Assembly (NCBI GenBank): GCA_045110475.1
Contig: JBGCGC010000004.1
Coordinates: 1 to 17,336 of the forward strand
Direction: 5' to 3'
Source: Granulosicoccus sp045110475
Lineage (GTDB): Bacteria; Pseudomonadota; Gammaproteobacteria; Granulosicoccales; Granulosicoccaceae
Length of the DNA stretch: 17,336 bases
Part shown: positions 1-6,699 of the stretch, one piece after another
Layout of the letters: every line of letters begins with the position of its first letter
Numbering within the stretch: the first letter of the stretch is position 1
The notes under the pieces: model-generated
Database searches by the model: none
What the model saw: the letters and a program-made list of their open reading frames with translations, nothing else
Told to the model about the DNA's origin: nothing
Program-made: the position numbers and the translations under genes

Positions 1-28
1 AGTTTGTGAGAATTATTTCCTGTTGCGC

Positions 29-42
29 TTGATGTAAGTCAA
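29..42 (+). promoter_or_regulatory. FNR/Dnr-type box upstream of napE
   Basis: The sequence TTGAT-GTAA-GTCAA is a near-perfect dyad of the FNR/CRP superfamily type (FNR consensus TTGATNNNNATCAA; the Dnr/NNR variant has GTCAA on the right). Its centre lies about 63 bp before the napE start. Activation from a class II position near -41.5 would put the transcription start around base 77, leaving a short leader. The inference is anaerobic or nitrogen-oxide control of the nap operon. No clear -10 hexamer or NarL/NarP heptamer pair was recognised. Confidence 0.7.
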
Positions 43-97
43 GGGTTGGGATTTTCTGAACGGTTACCGTCCTCAGATACATCTGCAAGAAACGGAT

Positions 98-259
98 ATG
101 AACCAGCCAGCTGCCAAGCACACGAAAAAAAACGAATGGCGTGCGTTCCTTTTTATCACCGTTATTCTTGCCCCTGTCGTTGCAGTCCTGCTCGTTGGTA
201 GCTATGGATTGTCCATCTGGGTATACCAGATGTTTGCTGGCCCTCCTACTGGCGGTTAA
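98..259 (+). CDS. napE: Periplasmic nitrate reductase subunit NapE
   Basis: A 53-residue protein starting MNQPAAKHTKKNEWRAFLF. It has a short hydrophilic basic N-terminus and one transmembrane segment at about residues 16-45, and ends in GPPTGG. This matches the size and single-helix plan of NapE, a small inner-membrane protein of uncertain role encoded with many nap operons. The identity rests mainly on its place two bases before napD and directly ahead of napDABC, plus the WRAFLF-hydrophobic-YGLSIWVYQM pattern. The start is ATG, preceded by a purine-rich AAGAAACGG. It is probably the first gene of the operon. Confidence 0.85.
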   Translation: MNQPAAKHTKKNEWRAFLFITVILAPVVAVLLVGSYGLSIWVYQMFAGPPTGG

Positions 260-261
260 CG

Positions 262-570
262 ATGCAGCTCTCTCGCACAGTGCAAACGCAAACGCTTGAG
301 TTCAATCCTCAGTGTCATATTGCAAGCATGGTTATCTACTGCAAGCCGCAGCATCAGACCCTGCTGGTGAGCGCCTGTGGTGAACTTACAGACAGTGAAG
401 TTTACACCGATGAACGCGACACAGCTTTTGTGCTGGTATTGGAGCGTGCCAGTGAAGGGGCGCTACGCGAAACGATCGATCAAATCAACGCTCTTATGGG
501 CGTTATCAACGTGAGTCTGGTGTATCACCACTGCGAATCCTCACAGACGCTTTCGGAGCCATTATCGTAA
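262..570 (+). CDS. napD: NapD, chaperone for NapA maturation and Tat export
   Basis: A 102-residue cytoplasmic protein. The core begins HIASMVIYCKPQHQTLL, then has a negatively charged middle and ends INVSLVYHHCES, which is the ferredoxin-like fold pattern of NapD. NapD binds the twin-arginine signal peptide of NapA and delays export until the molybdenum cofactor is in place. The N-terminus carries about 18 residues before the conserved core, somewhat more than in short NapD proteins but within the family range. It lies between napE (2-bp gap) and napA, whose ATG overlaps the napD stop (TAATG), so translation is probably coupled. Confidence 0.92.
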   Translation: MQLSRTVQTQTLEFNPQCHIASMVIYCKPQHQTLLVSACGELTDSEVYTDERDTAFVLVLERASEGALRETIDQINALMGVINVSLVYHHCESSQTLSEPLS

Positions 571-3065
571 TGAAAATGACACGACGCGAGTTTGTCCATT
601 ACTCTGCTGCGGCTAGTGCAGCAGCTGTTGCCGGAATCAAGCTTCCGGCTCATGCGACCAATCTGATCACTGATTCGGCCTACACGCAACTGAAGTGGTC
701 AAAGGCACCATGCCGGTTTTGCGGGACGGGATGCAGTGTGAATGTGGGTGTCAAGGATGGGCAGGTAGTCGCAACCCATGGTGATATAAAGTCAGAAGTG
801 AACCGTGGCCTTAATTGCGTCAAAGGCTATTTTCTGTCGAAGGTCATGTATGGTTCTGACCGCCTCACCCAGCCCTTGTTGCGCATGAGTAACGGTCAGT
901 ATGACAAGGAAGGTGAGTTTACGCCTGTGTCGTGGGAGGTGGCTTTTGATGTCATGGAGGAAAAATTCAAGAAGGCCCTGAAAGACAAAGGTCCGTCAGC
1001 GGTTGGCATGTTCGGTTCCGGGCAGTGGACCGTGTGGGAAGGCTATGCTGCATCCAAACTCTACAAGGCGGGGTTTCGATCCAACAACATTGACCCAAAC
1101 GCGCGGCATTGCATGGCCTCGGCAGTGGGTGGTTTTATGCGCACCTTCGGCATGGATGAACCTATGGGATGCTATGACGACTTTGAACATGCCGATGCCT
1201 TTGTGCTGTGGGGCTCTAATATGGCAGAGATGCATCCTATTTTATGGACGCGCCTTACCGATCGGCGATTGAGTGCGCCACATGTGAAGGTGGCAGTATT
1301 GTCCACGTTTGAACATCGCAGTTTTGATCTGGCTGATATTCCCGCTATTTTCACTCCCCAGACTGATTTGGCCATGCTCAATTACATAGCCAATTATATT
1401 ATCCAGAACAATGCGGTGAACTGGGAGTTCGTCAACAAGCACACCAACTTCCGTCGTGGCAACACGGACATTGGCTACGGTTTGCGTCCGGAACATCCAC
1501 TGGAACAAAAAGCGGCTAATAATGACAAGGCTGGTGGGTCCGAGCCTATGAGCTTTGATGACTTTGCCGACTTCGTCAAGGACTATGACGTTGACTATGT
1601 GTCGACGCTATCCGGAGTATCATCTGAAAAGCTTGAAAAAATAGCAGCGCTGTATGCAGATCCTGACACCCGTGTGATGTCTTTATGGACCATGGGTATC
1701 AATCAGCACACCCGCGGTGTGTGGTGCAACAACCTGCTGTACAACATTCATTTGTTGACCGGTAAAATTGCTACGCCGGGCAATTCTCCATTTTCGCTGA
1801 CTGGTCAACCTTCTGCCTGTGGCACAGCCCGCGAGGTAGGTACCTTTGCGCATCGATTGCCAGCCGATCTGGTGGTCAGCAATGAGGAGCACCGGACATT
1901 CGCCGAAAACATCTGGAAAATACCAAAGGGCACTATCCCGGCCAAGCCCGGCTTTCATGCGGTTCTGCAAAATCGTATGTTAAAGGATGGCGTGTTGAAT
2001 GCTTATTGGGTGCAGGTGAACAACAATATTCAGGCTGGCCCGAATATCAATGAAGAGGGCCTGCCCGGGTATCGTAACCCGGAAAATTTTATCGTTGTGT
2101 CTGATGCCTACCCGACCGTTACGGCGCAGGCTGCTGATCTGATACTGCCAACCGCCATGTGGGTTGAGAAGGAAGGTGCGTATGGCAACGCAGAGCGCCG
2201 GACACAATTCTGGCATCAATTGGTGGATGCGCCGGGTGAATCCAAATCTGATTTATGGCAGGTGGTCGAATTCTCCAAACGTTTTACGACAGATGAGGTC
2301 TGGCCAGCAGAGCTACTGGATGATAATCCTGAGTACAAGGGCAAGACCCTGTACGACGTGTTGTTTGCGAATGGTCAGGTAGACAAATACCCGCTTGAAC
2401 AAAGTAATGATGAGTATGCCAATCAGGAGTCTCATGATGTTGGCTTCTATCTGCAGAAAGGTTTGTTTGAAGAGTATGCAAGCTTTGGACGAGGCCATGG
2501 ACATGATCTGGCTGACTTTGATCGCTATCACAAAGAGCGTGGGCTTCGCTGGCCTGTGGTGGATGGCAAGGAGACACAATGGCGTTACAAGGAAGGTACT
2601 GATCCTTATGTGACACCCGGTGCCGGGTACGAATTTTATGGCAAGCCTGATGGTAAGGCGGTGATATTCGCCTTGCCGTATGAGCCTGCCGCCGAAGAGC
2701 CGGATGACGAATACCCGTTGTGGCTGAGTACGGGCAGGGTGCTGGAGCATTGGCACTCAGGCTCCATGACACAGCGTGTACCGGAGTTGTACAAGGCATT
2801 CCCTGATGCGGTTGTGTTCATGCATCCTGATGATGCTACGGCACTTGAGGTACGTAGAGGCTCGAAGGTGGCTGTACGCTCAAGACGTGGTGAGATTATC
2901 ACCCGAGTGGAGACAAAGGGGCGTAACAAGCCACCGAGAGGTCTTGTGTTTGTTCCGTGGTTCGATGCCACCCAGTTGATCAACAAGGTAACGCTGGATG
3001 CCACTGACCCTCTGTCCAAGCAGACAGACTTCAAAAAGTGCGCCGTGAAGGTGGTGAGAGTATGA
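570..3065 (+). CDS. napA: Periplasmic nitrate reductase catalytic subunit NapA
   Basis: An 831-residue molybdoenzyme that reduces nitrate to nitrite in the periplasm. The N-terminus MKMTRREFVHYSAAASAAA is a twin-arginine signal (R5-R6), with likely cleavage after the PAHA at residues 26-29. A 4Fe-4S cluster is bound by C48, C51, C55 and C83 (CX2CX3CX27C), followed by the conserved lysine K85 that relays electrons to the pterin. The Mo-ligand cysteine is C181 in NARHCMASAV, inside the highly conserved FGMDEPMGCYDD...LWGSNMAEMHPILW stretch. The C-terminal molybdopterin-dinucleotide-binding domain (LSTGRVLEHWHSGSMTQRVP) is complete. Length is typical (about 830). No frameshift is seen. The stop overlaps the napB start (ATGA). 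Confidence 0.98.
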   Translation: MKMTRREFVHYSAAASAAAVAGIKLPAHATNLITDSAYTQLKWSKAPCRFCGTGCSVNVGVKDGQVVATHGDIKSEVNRGLNCVKGYFLSKVMYGSDRLTQPLLRMSNGQYDKEGEFTPVSWEVAFDVMEEKFKKALKDKGPSAVGMFGSGQWTVWEGYAASKLYKAGFRSNNIDPNARHCMASAVGGFMRTFGMDEPMGCYDDFEHADAFVLWGSNMAEMHPILWTRLTDRRLSAPHVKVAVLSTFEHRSFDLADIPAIFTPQTDLAMLNYIANYIIQNNAVNWEFVNKHTNFRRGNTDIGYGLRPEHPLEQKAANNDKAGGSEPMSFDDFADFVKDYDVDYVSTLSGVSSEKLEKIAALYADPDTRVMSLWTMGINQHTRGVWCNNLLYNIHLLTGKIATPGNSPFSLTGQPSACGTAREVGTFAHRLPADLVVSNEEHRTFAENIWKIPKGTIPAKPGFHAVLQNRMLKDGVLNAYWVQVNNNIQAGPNINEEGLPGYRNPENFIVVSDAYPTVTAQAADLILPTAMWVEKEGAYGNAERRTQFWHQLVDAPGESKSDLWQVVEFSKRFTTDEVWPAELLDDNPEYKGKTLYDVLFANGQVDKYPLEQSNDEYANQESHDVGFYLQKGLFEEYASFGRGHGHDLADFDRYHKERGLRWPVVDGKETQWRYKEGTDPYVTPGAGYEFYGKPDGKAVIFALPYEPAAEEPDDEYPLWLSTGRVLEHWHSGSMTQRVPELYKAFPDAVVFMHPDDATALEVRRGSKVAVRSRRGEIITRVETKGRNKPPRGLVFVPWFDATQLINKVTLDATDPLSKQTDFKKCAVKVVRV

Positions 3066-3505
3066 AAACGCTGTTGACCCTTGCACTGCTGGTGTTGCTT
3101 GCGTCCACTTTACGAGCAGATTTGAGTGATATTGCCACGCTTCGTCAGTCGGAACTGGCTGTACAGCCTGAACCGCCGAGACTGTCGCAGACTGAAAACA
3201 AGGATTTAAAGCGTGTACGCAGCTATCCTATGCAGCCGCCTACCATACCGCACAAGATTGACAAATATGAGGTAAATCTGAATGCCAATCGTTGTCTGAC
3301 TTGCCATGCACGCAATGTGGTATCGGCATCGCAAGCCCCTATGGTTAGCGTCACACATTTCATGGATCGGTATGGAAACTTTCTGGCAGAGGTATCACCC
3401 CGACGCTATTTTTGCAATCAGTGCCACGTGACTCAATCAGATGCACAACTTCTGATTGGTAACGAGTTCAAGGACGTCGCCACGATCATCAGGCAAGCGC
3501 AATGA
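3062..3505 (+). CDS. napB: Diheme cytochrome c NapB, electron-transfer subunit
   Basis: A 147-residue periplasmic diheme c-type cytochrome that passes electrons from NapC to NapA. It has a signal peptide (MKTLLTLALLVLLASTLRA) and two CXXCH heme motifs, CLTCH and CNQCH. The intervening APMVSVTHFMDRYG and the PHKID motif before the first heme are typical of NapB and supply distal histidine ligands. The ATG at 3062 is chosen because it gives a proper signal peptide and overlaps the napA stop as ATGA. An upstream in-frame ATG at 3038 would add eight charged residues in front of the signal and lies within napA. Confidence 0.95.
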   Translation: MKTLLTLALLVLLASTLRADLSDIATLRQSELAVQPEPPRLSQTENKDLKRVRSYPMQPPTIPHKIDKYEVNLNANRCLTCHARNVVSASQAPMVSVTHFMDRYGNFLAEVSPRRYFCNQCHVTQSDAQLLIGNEFKDVATIIRQAQ

Positions 3506-3518
3506 TTCGGAGACGCAG

Positions 3519-4112
3519 ATGATGTCATTGATCAAGCTTGGCTGGAATGTCATAGCACAACCCAGCATTCATTTTAGTCTCGGGTTTTTATCTCTGGGCG
3601 GGTTTCTAGCCGGGCTTGTATTTTGGGGTGGTTTCAATACCGCGCTGGAGGCCACCAATACCGAGACGTTCTGCATCAGTTGTCACGAGATGCAGAACAA
3701 TGTGTTTCAGGAATTGAGGTCCACTGTGCATTACAGCAACGCATCCGGTGTACGTGCAACATGCCCCGACTGCCATGTACCGCACGACTGGACTAACAAG
3801 ATTGCACGCAAGATGCAGGCATCGAAAGAGGTGTGGGGGACGGTGTTTGGCACGATCAATACCCGCGAGAAGTTTCTGGACAAACGCCTTGAGTTGGCTA
3901 GCCATGAATGGGCCCGACTAAAAGCTAATGACTCACTGGAATGCCGCAACTGCCATAACTTTGATTACATGGATTTCAGTGCGCAGAATATCCGGGCGGA
4001 ACAGTCCCACTCAACGAGTCTTGCCAGCGGTGAGAAGACCTGTATTGATTGCCACAAGGGCATTGCTCATGAGTTGCCAGATATGGCTGGCGTACCGGAG
4101 TTCGGGAGTTGA
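3519..4112 (+). CDS. napC: Tetraheme cytochrome c NapC, quinol dehydrogenase
   Basis: A 197-residue NapC/NirT-family membrane-anchored cytochrome that oxidises quinol and feeds electrons to NapB/NapA. One N-terminal transmembrane helix (about residues 18-40, LSLGGFLAGLVFWGGFNTA) is followed by four CXXCH motifs: CISCH, CPDCH, CRNCH and CIDCH. The HEMQNNVFQEL segment after heme 1 is characteristic. The start is ATG 3519 (or the adjacent ATG 3522), with GGAGA about 5-8 nt upstream. The longer in-frame reading from 3456 lies inside napB and is unlikely. The gene begins 13 bp after napB and closes the operon. No napF, napG or napH is present. Confidence 0.95.
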   Translation: MMSLIKLGWNVIAQPSIHFSLGFLSLGGFLAGLVFWGGFNTALEATNTETFCISCHEMQNNVFQELRSTVHYSNASGVRATCPDCHVPHDWTNKIARKMQASKEVWGTVFGTINTREKFLDKRLELASHEWARLKANDSLECRNCHNFDYMDFSAQNIRAEQSHSTSLASGEKTCIDCHKGIAHELPDMAGVPEFGS

Positions 4113-4226
4113 TGTTATAGAGATCAAGAGGGTTGGTAAACCTCACCGTAGCTGTTAGTCAGATCCTGCAGTGCGTGTTATCCATCCGTATCCGGCAGTT
4201 CGCTTTGACGCCAATACTCAAGGCAG

Positions 4227-4299
4227 GAGCCCGGTGCGTTAGCAGCGCACGCCGGGATCTGTGCGAGGGGTGCCGGGTAACCGGCATTCCTATCGCGAC
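4227..4299 (+). mobile_element. Group II intron 3' relic (domains V and VI)
   Basis: Bases 4227-4259 fold as a group II intron domain V. The left arm starts GAGCCCGGTGCG with the catalytic AGC triad at 4228-4230; the right arm CGCA-CG-CCGGGATC carries the diagnostic two-base bulge at 4250-4251. Bases 4263-4296 form domain VI: a stem closed by a GUAA tetraloop (4277-4280), with an unpaired A4292 seven bases before a GAC end at 4299, the expected branch-point distance and AY 3' terminus. Only 114 bp separate it from napC, too little for domains I-IV or a reverse transcriptase, and none is seen. It is therefore a truncated relic. The flanking DNA from 4113 to 4226 is not recognised. Confidence 0.82.
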
Positions 4300-4335
4300 C
4301 TCACCCTATAGATGCGTACGCAGGTTTTGACTTGT

Positions 4336-4830
4336 TCAACCAGAGCAGCAACGCCGGCTTTTGAACTTTGTGTACATGCTGTCTAGCATTGGCCCTGCCT
4401 TTCCCCAGCGGTCGATGGGTTTGCAGGTGGTTTTTTCATGAGTCAGATGTACGGATAGCTCGTGATTGTTGCTGTCAATGGATTGTATTTTCAGCTTTAG
4501 CAAAGGCCCATGGTTTGGGGAGAACTCGAAGAACAGAGATGGATCAGAGTTTTCAGGTAGTGATTCCAGAGTAGCGCCGACGATGTCGGTAAATTTGGAT
4601 GTGCTGATATATCCCTGTGTTGAGTCTGCGTTGCCGTCAATCAACTGTATGAGAAGTTCCTCCCACGCGTGCGTGGTTTTTCCACAGTCCATTGATGTGA
4701 TGCTGGCGTGTTTGACCTCGGTGAGGTGGTATCCCTGATGAATAGAGACACCTCCAAAGTAGAATCTGAGCGGCGTGTCGGGGTGAGCTTGTAATGCACG
4801 CATGAGCTCGTCCAGTTCTGTTTCTTTCAT
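4336..4830 (-). CDS. DUF6428-family protein
   Basis: A 164-residue soluble protein. The segment GYHLTEVKHASITSMDCGKTTHAWEE matches the family pattern I recall for DUF6428 (H-x-TEV ... DCGG/K), proteins of unknown function often encoded beside ArsR-family regulators. No catalytic residues can be assigned. It is transcribed divergently from the ArsR-like gene at 4886, with an AT-rich intergenic region of 55 bp holding an inverted repeat. That context suggests joint control and a link to metal or arsenic response, but no ars transport gene is present. The C-terminus ends in a double cysteine (RRCCSG). The family call is from memory of the motif. Confidence 0.65.
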   Translation of the reverse strand: MKETELDELMRALQAHPDTPLRFYFGGVSIHQGYHLTEVKHASITSMDCGKTTHAWEELLIQLIDGNADSTQGYISTSKFTDIVGATLESLPENSDPSLFFEFSPNHGPLLKLKIQSIDSNNHELSVHLTHEKTTCKPIDRWGKAGPMLDSMYTKFKSRRCCSG

Positions 4831-4847
4831 GGCAGGGGCCTTTAGTG

Positions 4848-4884
4848 TTACAATATTATTATGACATTACAGGTATTATTGTAA
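4848..4884. promoter_or_regulatory. Inverted repeat between DUF6428 and ArsR genes
   Basis: TTACAATA (4848-4855) and TATTGTAA (4877-4884) are perfect 8-bp inverted arms separated by 21 bp of AT-rich DNA, in the divergent intergenic region. ArsR/SmtB proteins typically bind AT-rich imperfect dyads overlapping their own promoter. This is the natural candidate operator for both genes. The assignment is an inference from position and symmetry. Confidence 0.45.
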
Positions 4885-4885
4885 T

Positions 4886-5221
4886 ATAAATGAAAGTCAA
4901 GCGATTGAAGCCCTGGGTGCGTTAGCACACCAGACGCGGCTGCAAATAGTTCGGCATCTGGTGAAGGCTGGCAGTGATGGTGACACCGCGGGTGCGATTG
5001 GCACAGCGGTAGATGCAGCGCCATCGAAAATAACTTTCCACATTTCGGCGCTGGAAAGGGCAGGGCTGGTTAGCTCAGAGCGAGTATCCAGACAGATTGT
5101 TTATCGCATCACTTTTGAGCAGCTTGGGTGTTTGCTTAAGTATCTGATGGAGGATTGCTGTGAAAACAATTCAACGGTATTGGGTTGTTGTGGTGTGAAG
5201 AATTCGGGGAAACGCCGTTGA
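4886..5221 (+). CDS. ArsR-family winged-helix regulator, start codon unusual
   Basis: A 111-residue reading frame with the ArsR/SmtB pattern: NESQAIEALGALAHQTRLQI (helices 1-2), then IGTAVDAAPSKITFHISALERAGLV (helix-turn-helix, TFHISALERAGLV being the recognition helix region) and a beta-wing, SSERVSRQIVYRI. The C-terminal cysteines (DCCENN, GCCGV) are like those of arsenic-cluster regulators. No ATG, GTG or TTG stands at the expected N-terminus. The codon immediately before NESQ is ATA (4886). The nearest ATG (4890) is out of frame, and the first in-frame standard start is GTG 4961, which would delete helix 1. Either ATA is used or the gene is damaged. Confidence 0.75.
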   Translation: MNESQAIEALGALAHQTRLQIVRHLVKAGSDGDTAGAIGTAVDAAPSKITFHISALERAGLVSSERVSRQIVYRITFEQLGCLLKYLMEDCCENNSTVLGCCGVKNSGKRR

Positions 5222-5464
5222 TTGTGTTGCGCTGAGTTGGCAGTGTGTGCGGTGTGCCAGTACCGACATTTCGTGCAACCGGTGGTGTCATGCCTCGGCC
5301 CGGAATAGCGGCAGCGTATTGTTCGGTCAGTGCCTTAATGTTGATACTCTCTCACATCAGCACAATCAAGGTATCTCAATACACCAATGAAAGATACCAG
5401 CACGTGCTGTGTTGGCAGCCGAAGAGAGATCAGGAACTTTATACGGGAGATACTGTGGCGCGCT

Positions 5465-5560
5465 GTCTAACGTAGCGGATGCAGCACGCACTGGACCCAG
5501 CCACACTGGCTACGCCAGAACGCGCGTCAGCCCCAGTGTTCCTGATCCGCAATGTTAGAC
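5465..5560 (+). repeat. Integron attC recombination site
   Basis: A 96-base imperfect palindrome with the full attC layout. The outer boxes are GTCTAAC (5465-5471) and GTTAGAC (5554-5560), the second being a G^TTRRRY core site. The inner boxes are GCGGAT-G-CAG (5475-5484) and CTG-ATCCGC (5542-5550), with G5481 left unpaired as an extrahelical base. Three-base spacers separate outer and inner boxes on both sides. The variable part holds a further CACTGG/CCAGTG stem. Orientation implies a cassette lying to the left. The open frame 5245-5475 ends inside the site, as cassette genes often do, but its protein is not recognisable. No integrase gene is in the window. Confidence 0.88.
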
Positions 5561-5689
5561 CTGTCATCGACATCACTTTGAATCGCAATACGTAGTCGTA
5601 AGCTCACAATGAAACTGAACCCTCGATCTTGCCCAGAACCCAACAAACTGATTGGGCCAGTACTAAAATAAGCGAATTACTTATGCACT

Positions 5690-5714
5690 AATAATGGCAA
5701 TTATTGCCATTATT
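5690..5714. promoter_or_regulatory. 25-bp palindromic operator upstream of parD-like gene
   Basis: Perfect 12-bp arms, AATAATGGCAAT and ATTGCCATTATT, flank a single central T. The palindrome ends 37 bp before the antitoxin start codon. ParD-type ribbon-helix-helix antitoxins repress their own operon from palindromes of this kind, so this is the likely autoregulatory operator. Confidence 0.7.
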
Positions 5715-5751
5715 TGCTATTGTAAGCCCAACTAAACATCGAGTTGAAAAC

Positions 5752-5988
5752 GTGGCCAGCATAAACATCTCACTACCTGAGCAAATGAGAGATTGGGTGC
5801 AGTCTCAAATAGAAACTGGCAGCTACTCCAGCAGCAGCGATTATGTTCGAGATCTTATTCGTAAAGATCAAGATCGCAGAGATAAAGTTGCCGCCCTTCA
5901 AAGAGCCATTGATGAAGGAATCGCCAGTGGGGCCGCCGAAGATTTTAGTTTTTCTGATTTCAAAAAACGAATGCAAGCTAAGCCATAG
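5752..5988 (+). CDS. parD: ParD-like (RHH) antitoxin of a type II TA system
   Basis: A 78-residue protein from GTG 5752, reading (M)ASINISLPEQMRDWVQSQ. The pattern beta-strand SINISLP, helix EQMRDWVQSQIETG, turn SYSSSSDYVRDLIRKDQ is the ParD/CC2985 ribbon-helix-helix antitoxin signature. The rest is a flexible acidic tail that would wrap the toxin. Upstream in-frame residues (from TTG 5704) overlap the operator and are not expected in the family, hence the GTG start. Two bases separate it from the toxin gene. It would bind the palindrome at 5690-5714 and neutralise the ParE partner. Confidence 0.88.
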   Translation: MASINISLPEQMRDWVQSQIETGSYSSSSDYVRDLIRKDQDRRDKVAALQRAIDEGIASGAAEDFSFSDFKKRMQAKP

Positions 5989-5990
5989 AT

Positions 5991-6296
5991 ATGGCTCGCT
6001 TCAGGCTAACCCCCGCAGCTGAATTAGATTTAGAGTTGATATGGGACTACACACTCGAAAACTTCGGCACTAATCAAGCCTTGATTTATACTGATGGCAT
6101 TGATTCAGCATGCCAATTGTTAGCTGATGCACCTTTAATAAATCGGCCAAGGCCAGAGTATAAACCTGAGGTGAGAATTTACCCTCATGCTGAGCATCTG
6201 TTGCTCTACGTTATTAATGACGGAGTTGTAGACATCATTCGAATCTTACATGCCAGCATGGATGTTGACTCGCAATTGACTCACGATAAGCCTTAG
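5991..6296 (+). CDS. parE: ParE-like toxin (RelE/ParE superfamily)
   Basis: A 101-residue protein with the ParE pattern: FRLTPAAELDLELIWDYTLENFG at the N-terminus, a central LADAPLINRPRPEYKPEVRIYPHAEHLLLYV and the C-terminal strand DIIRILHASMDV. Family members inhibit DNA gyrase (ParE) or cleave mRNA (RelE). The IRILHASMDV ending and helical N-terminus favour ParE. Length is normal and the frame intact, so the toxin is probably functional. It starts two bases after the antitoxin stop and has no promoter of its own. It lies 3' of an attC site, a setting in which such pairs are often found as stabilising cassettes, but no second attC follows it. Confidence 0.88.
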   Translation: MARFRLTPAAELDLELIWDYTLENFGTNQALIYTDGIDSACQLLADAPLINRPRPEYKPEVRIYPHAEHLLLYVINDGVVDIIRILHASMDVDSQLTHDKP

Positions 6297-6437
6297 CATC
6301 GCCGAGTGTATGCCCACTGGCATTACTTAAATCCTACCAATTACTGATCGAGCAATGTCTACGGTTTAATTTTAATGGCCTGATATACGTTTACATAGAC
6401 GCGTATCAGAGTTAAAACACTCGAGGCAATACTTGCC

Positions 6438-6587
6438 TTACTCTGCCAAAGCAGCAAGTAAGGCCTGCGGTCCTAATATCGGCATCACTCGCTTCATATT
6501 GTAGGCGAGCACGTGTAACGACATTTCCGTGTTCACGTTCGTCAGCCCTTTCATCAGAAAGTGCGTGGCTCCCATCCACGACTTAAT
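6438..6587 (-). pseudogene. C-terminal fragment of an IS1182/IS5-like DDE transposase
   Basis: The last 49 codons read IKSWMGATHFLMKGLTNVNT followed by EMSLHVLAYNMKRVMPILG, the typical C-terminus of IS1182/IS5-type DDE transposases (TIK-WMG-THFL ... VRTEMSLHVLAYNLKR). Upstream on the same strand the frame degenerates. A possible remnant of the preceding conserved segment (SLEH) lies in a different frame near 6650-6668, and nothing further is recognisable before the oxygenase gene at 6700. No terminal inverted repeat was identified. The element is dead and shows that the left flank of the oxygenase island has seen insertion-sequence activity. Confidence 0.75.
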
Positions 6588-6699
6588 AGAGCAAACAGCG
6601 TACCTGCACGGCCCGATCGGGATAGGACTACTGGGCGGCAATCCGACATGTGGTGTTCGAGCGAGGCGGCCTTCCAAATAGCTTCACCGCACTTTGACT

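Noticed and set aside
996..3034. Many open frames antisense or out of frame inside napA
   Set aside because: napA is complete with all motifs in one frame; the others show no domain pattern and are shadows.
4133..4330. A rightward 65-residue frame downstream of napC
   Set aside because: It runs straight through the group II intron domains V and VI and has no protein-like features.
5245..5475. A 76-residue frame ending inside the attC site, possible cassette gene
   Set aside because: Its position is suggestive, but composition and sequence show no recognisable protein, no clear ribosome site and no left-hand G^TTRRRY boundary was found.
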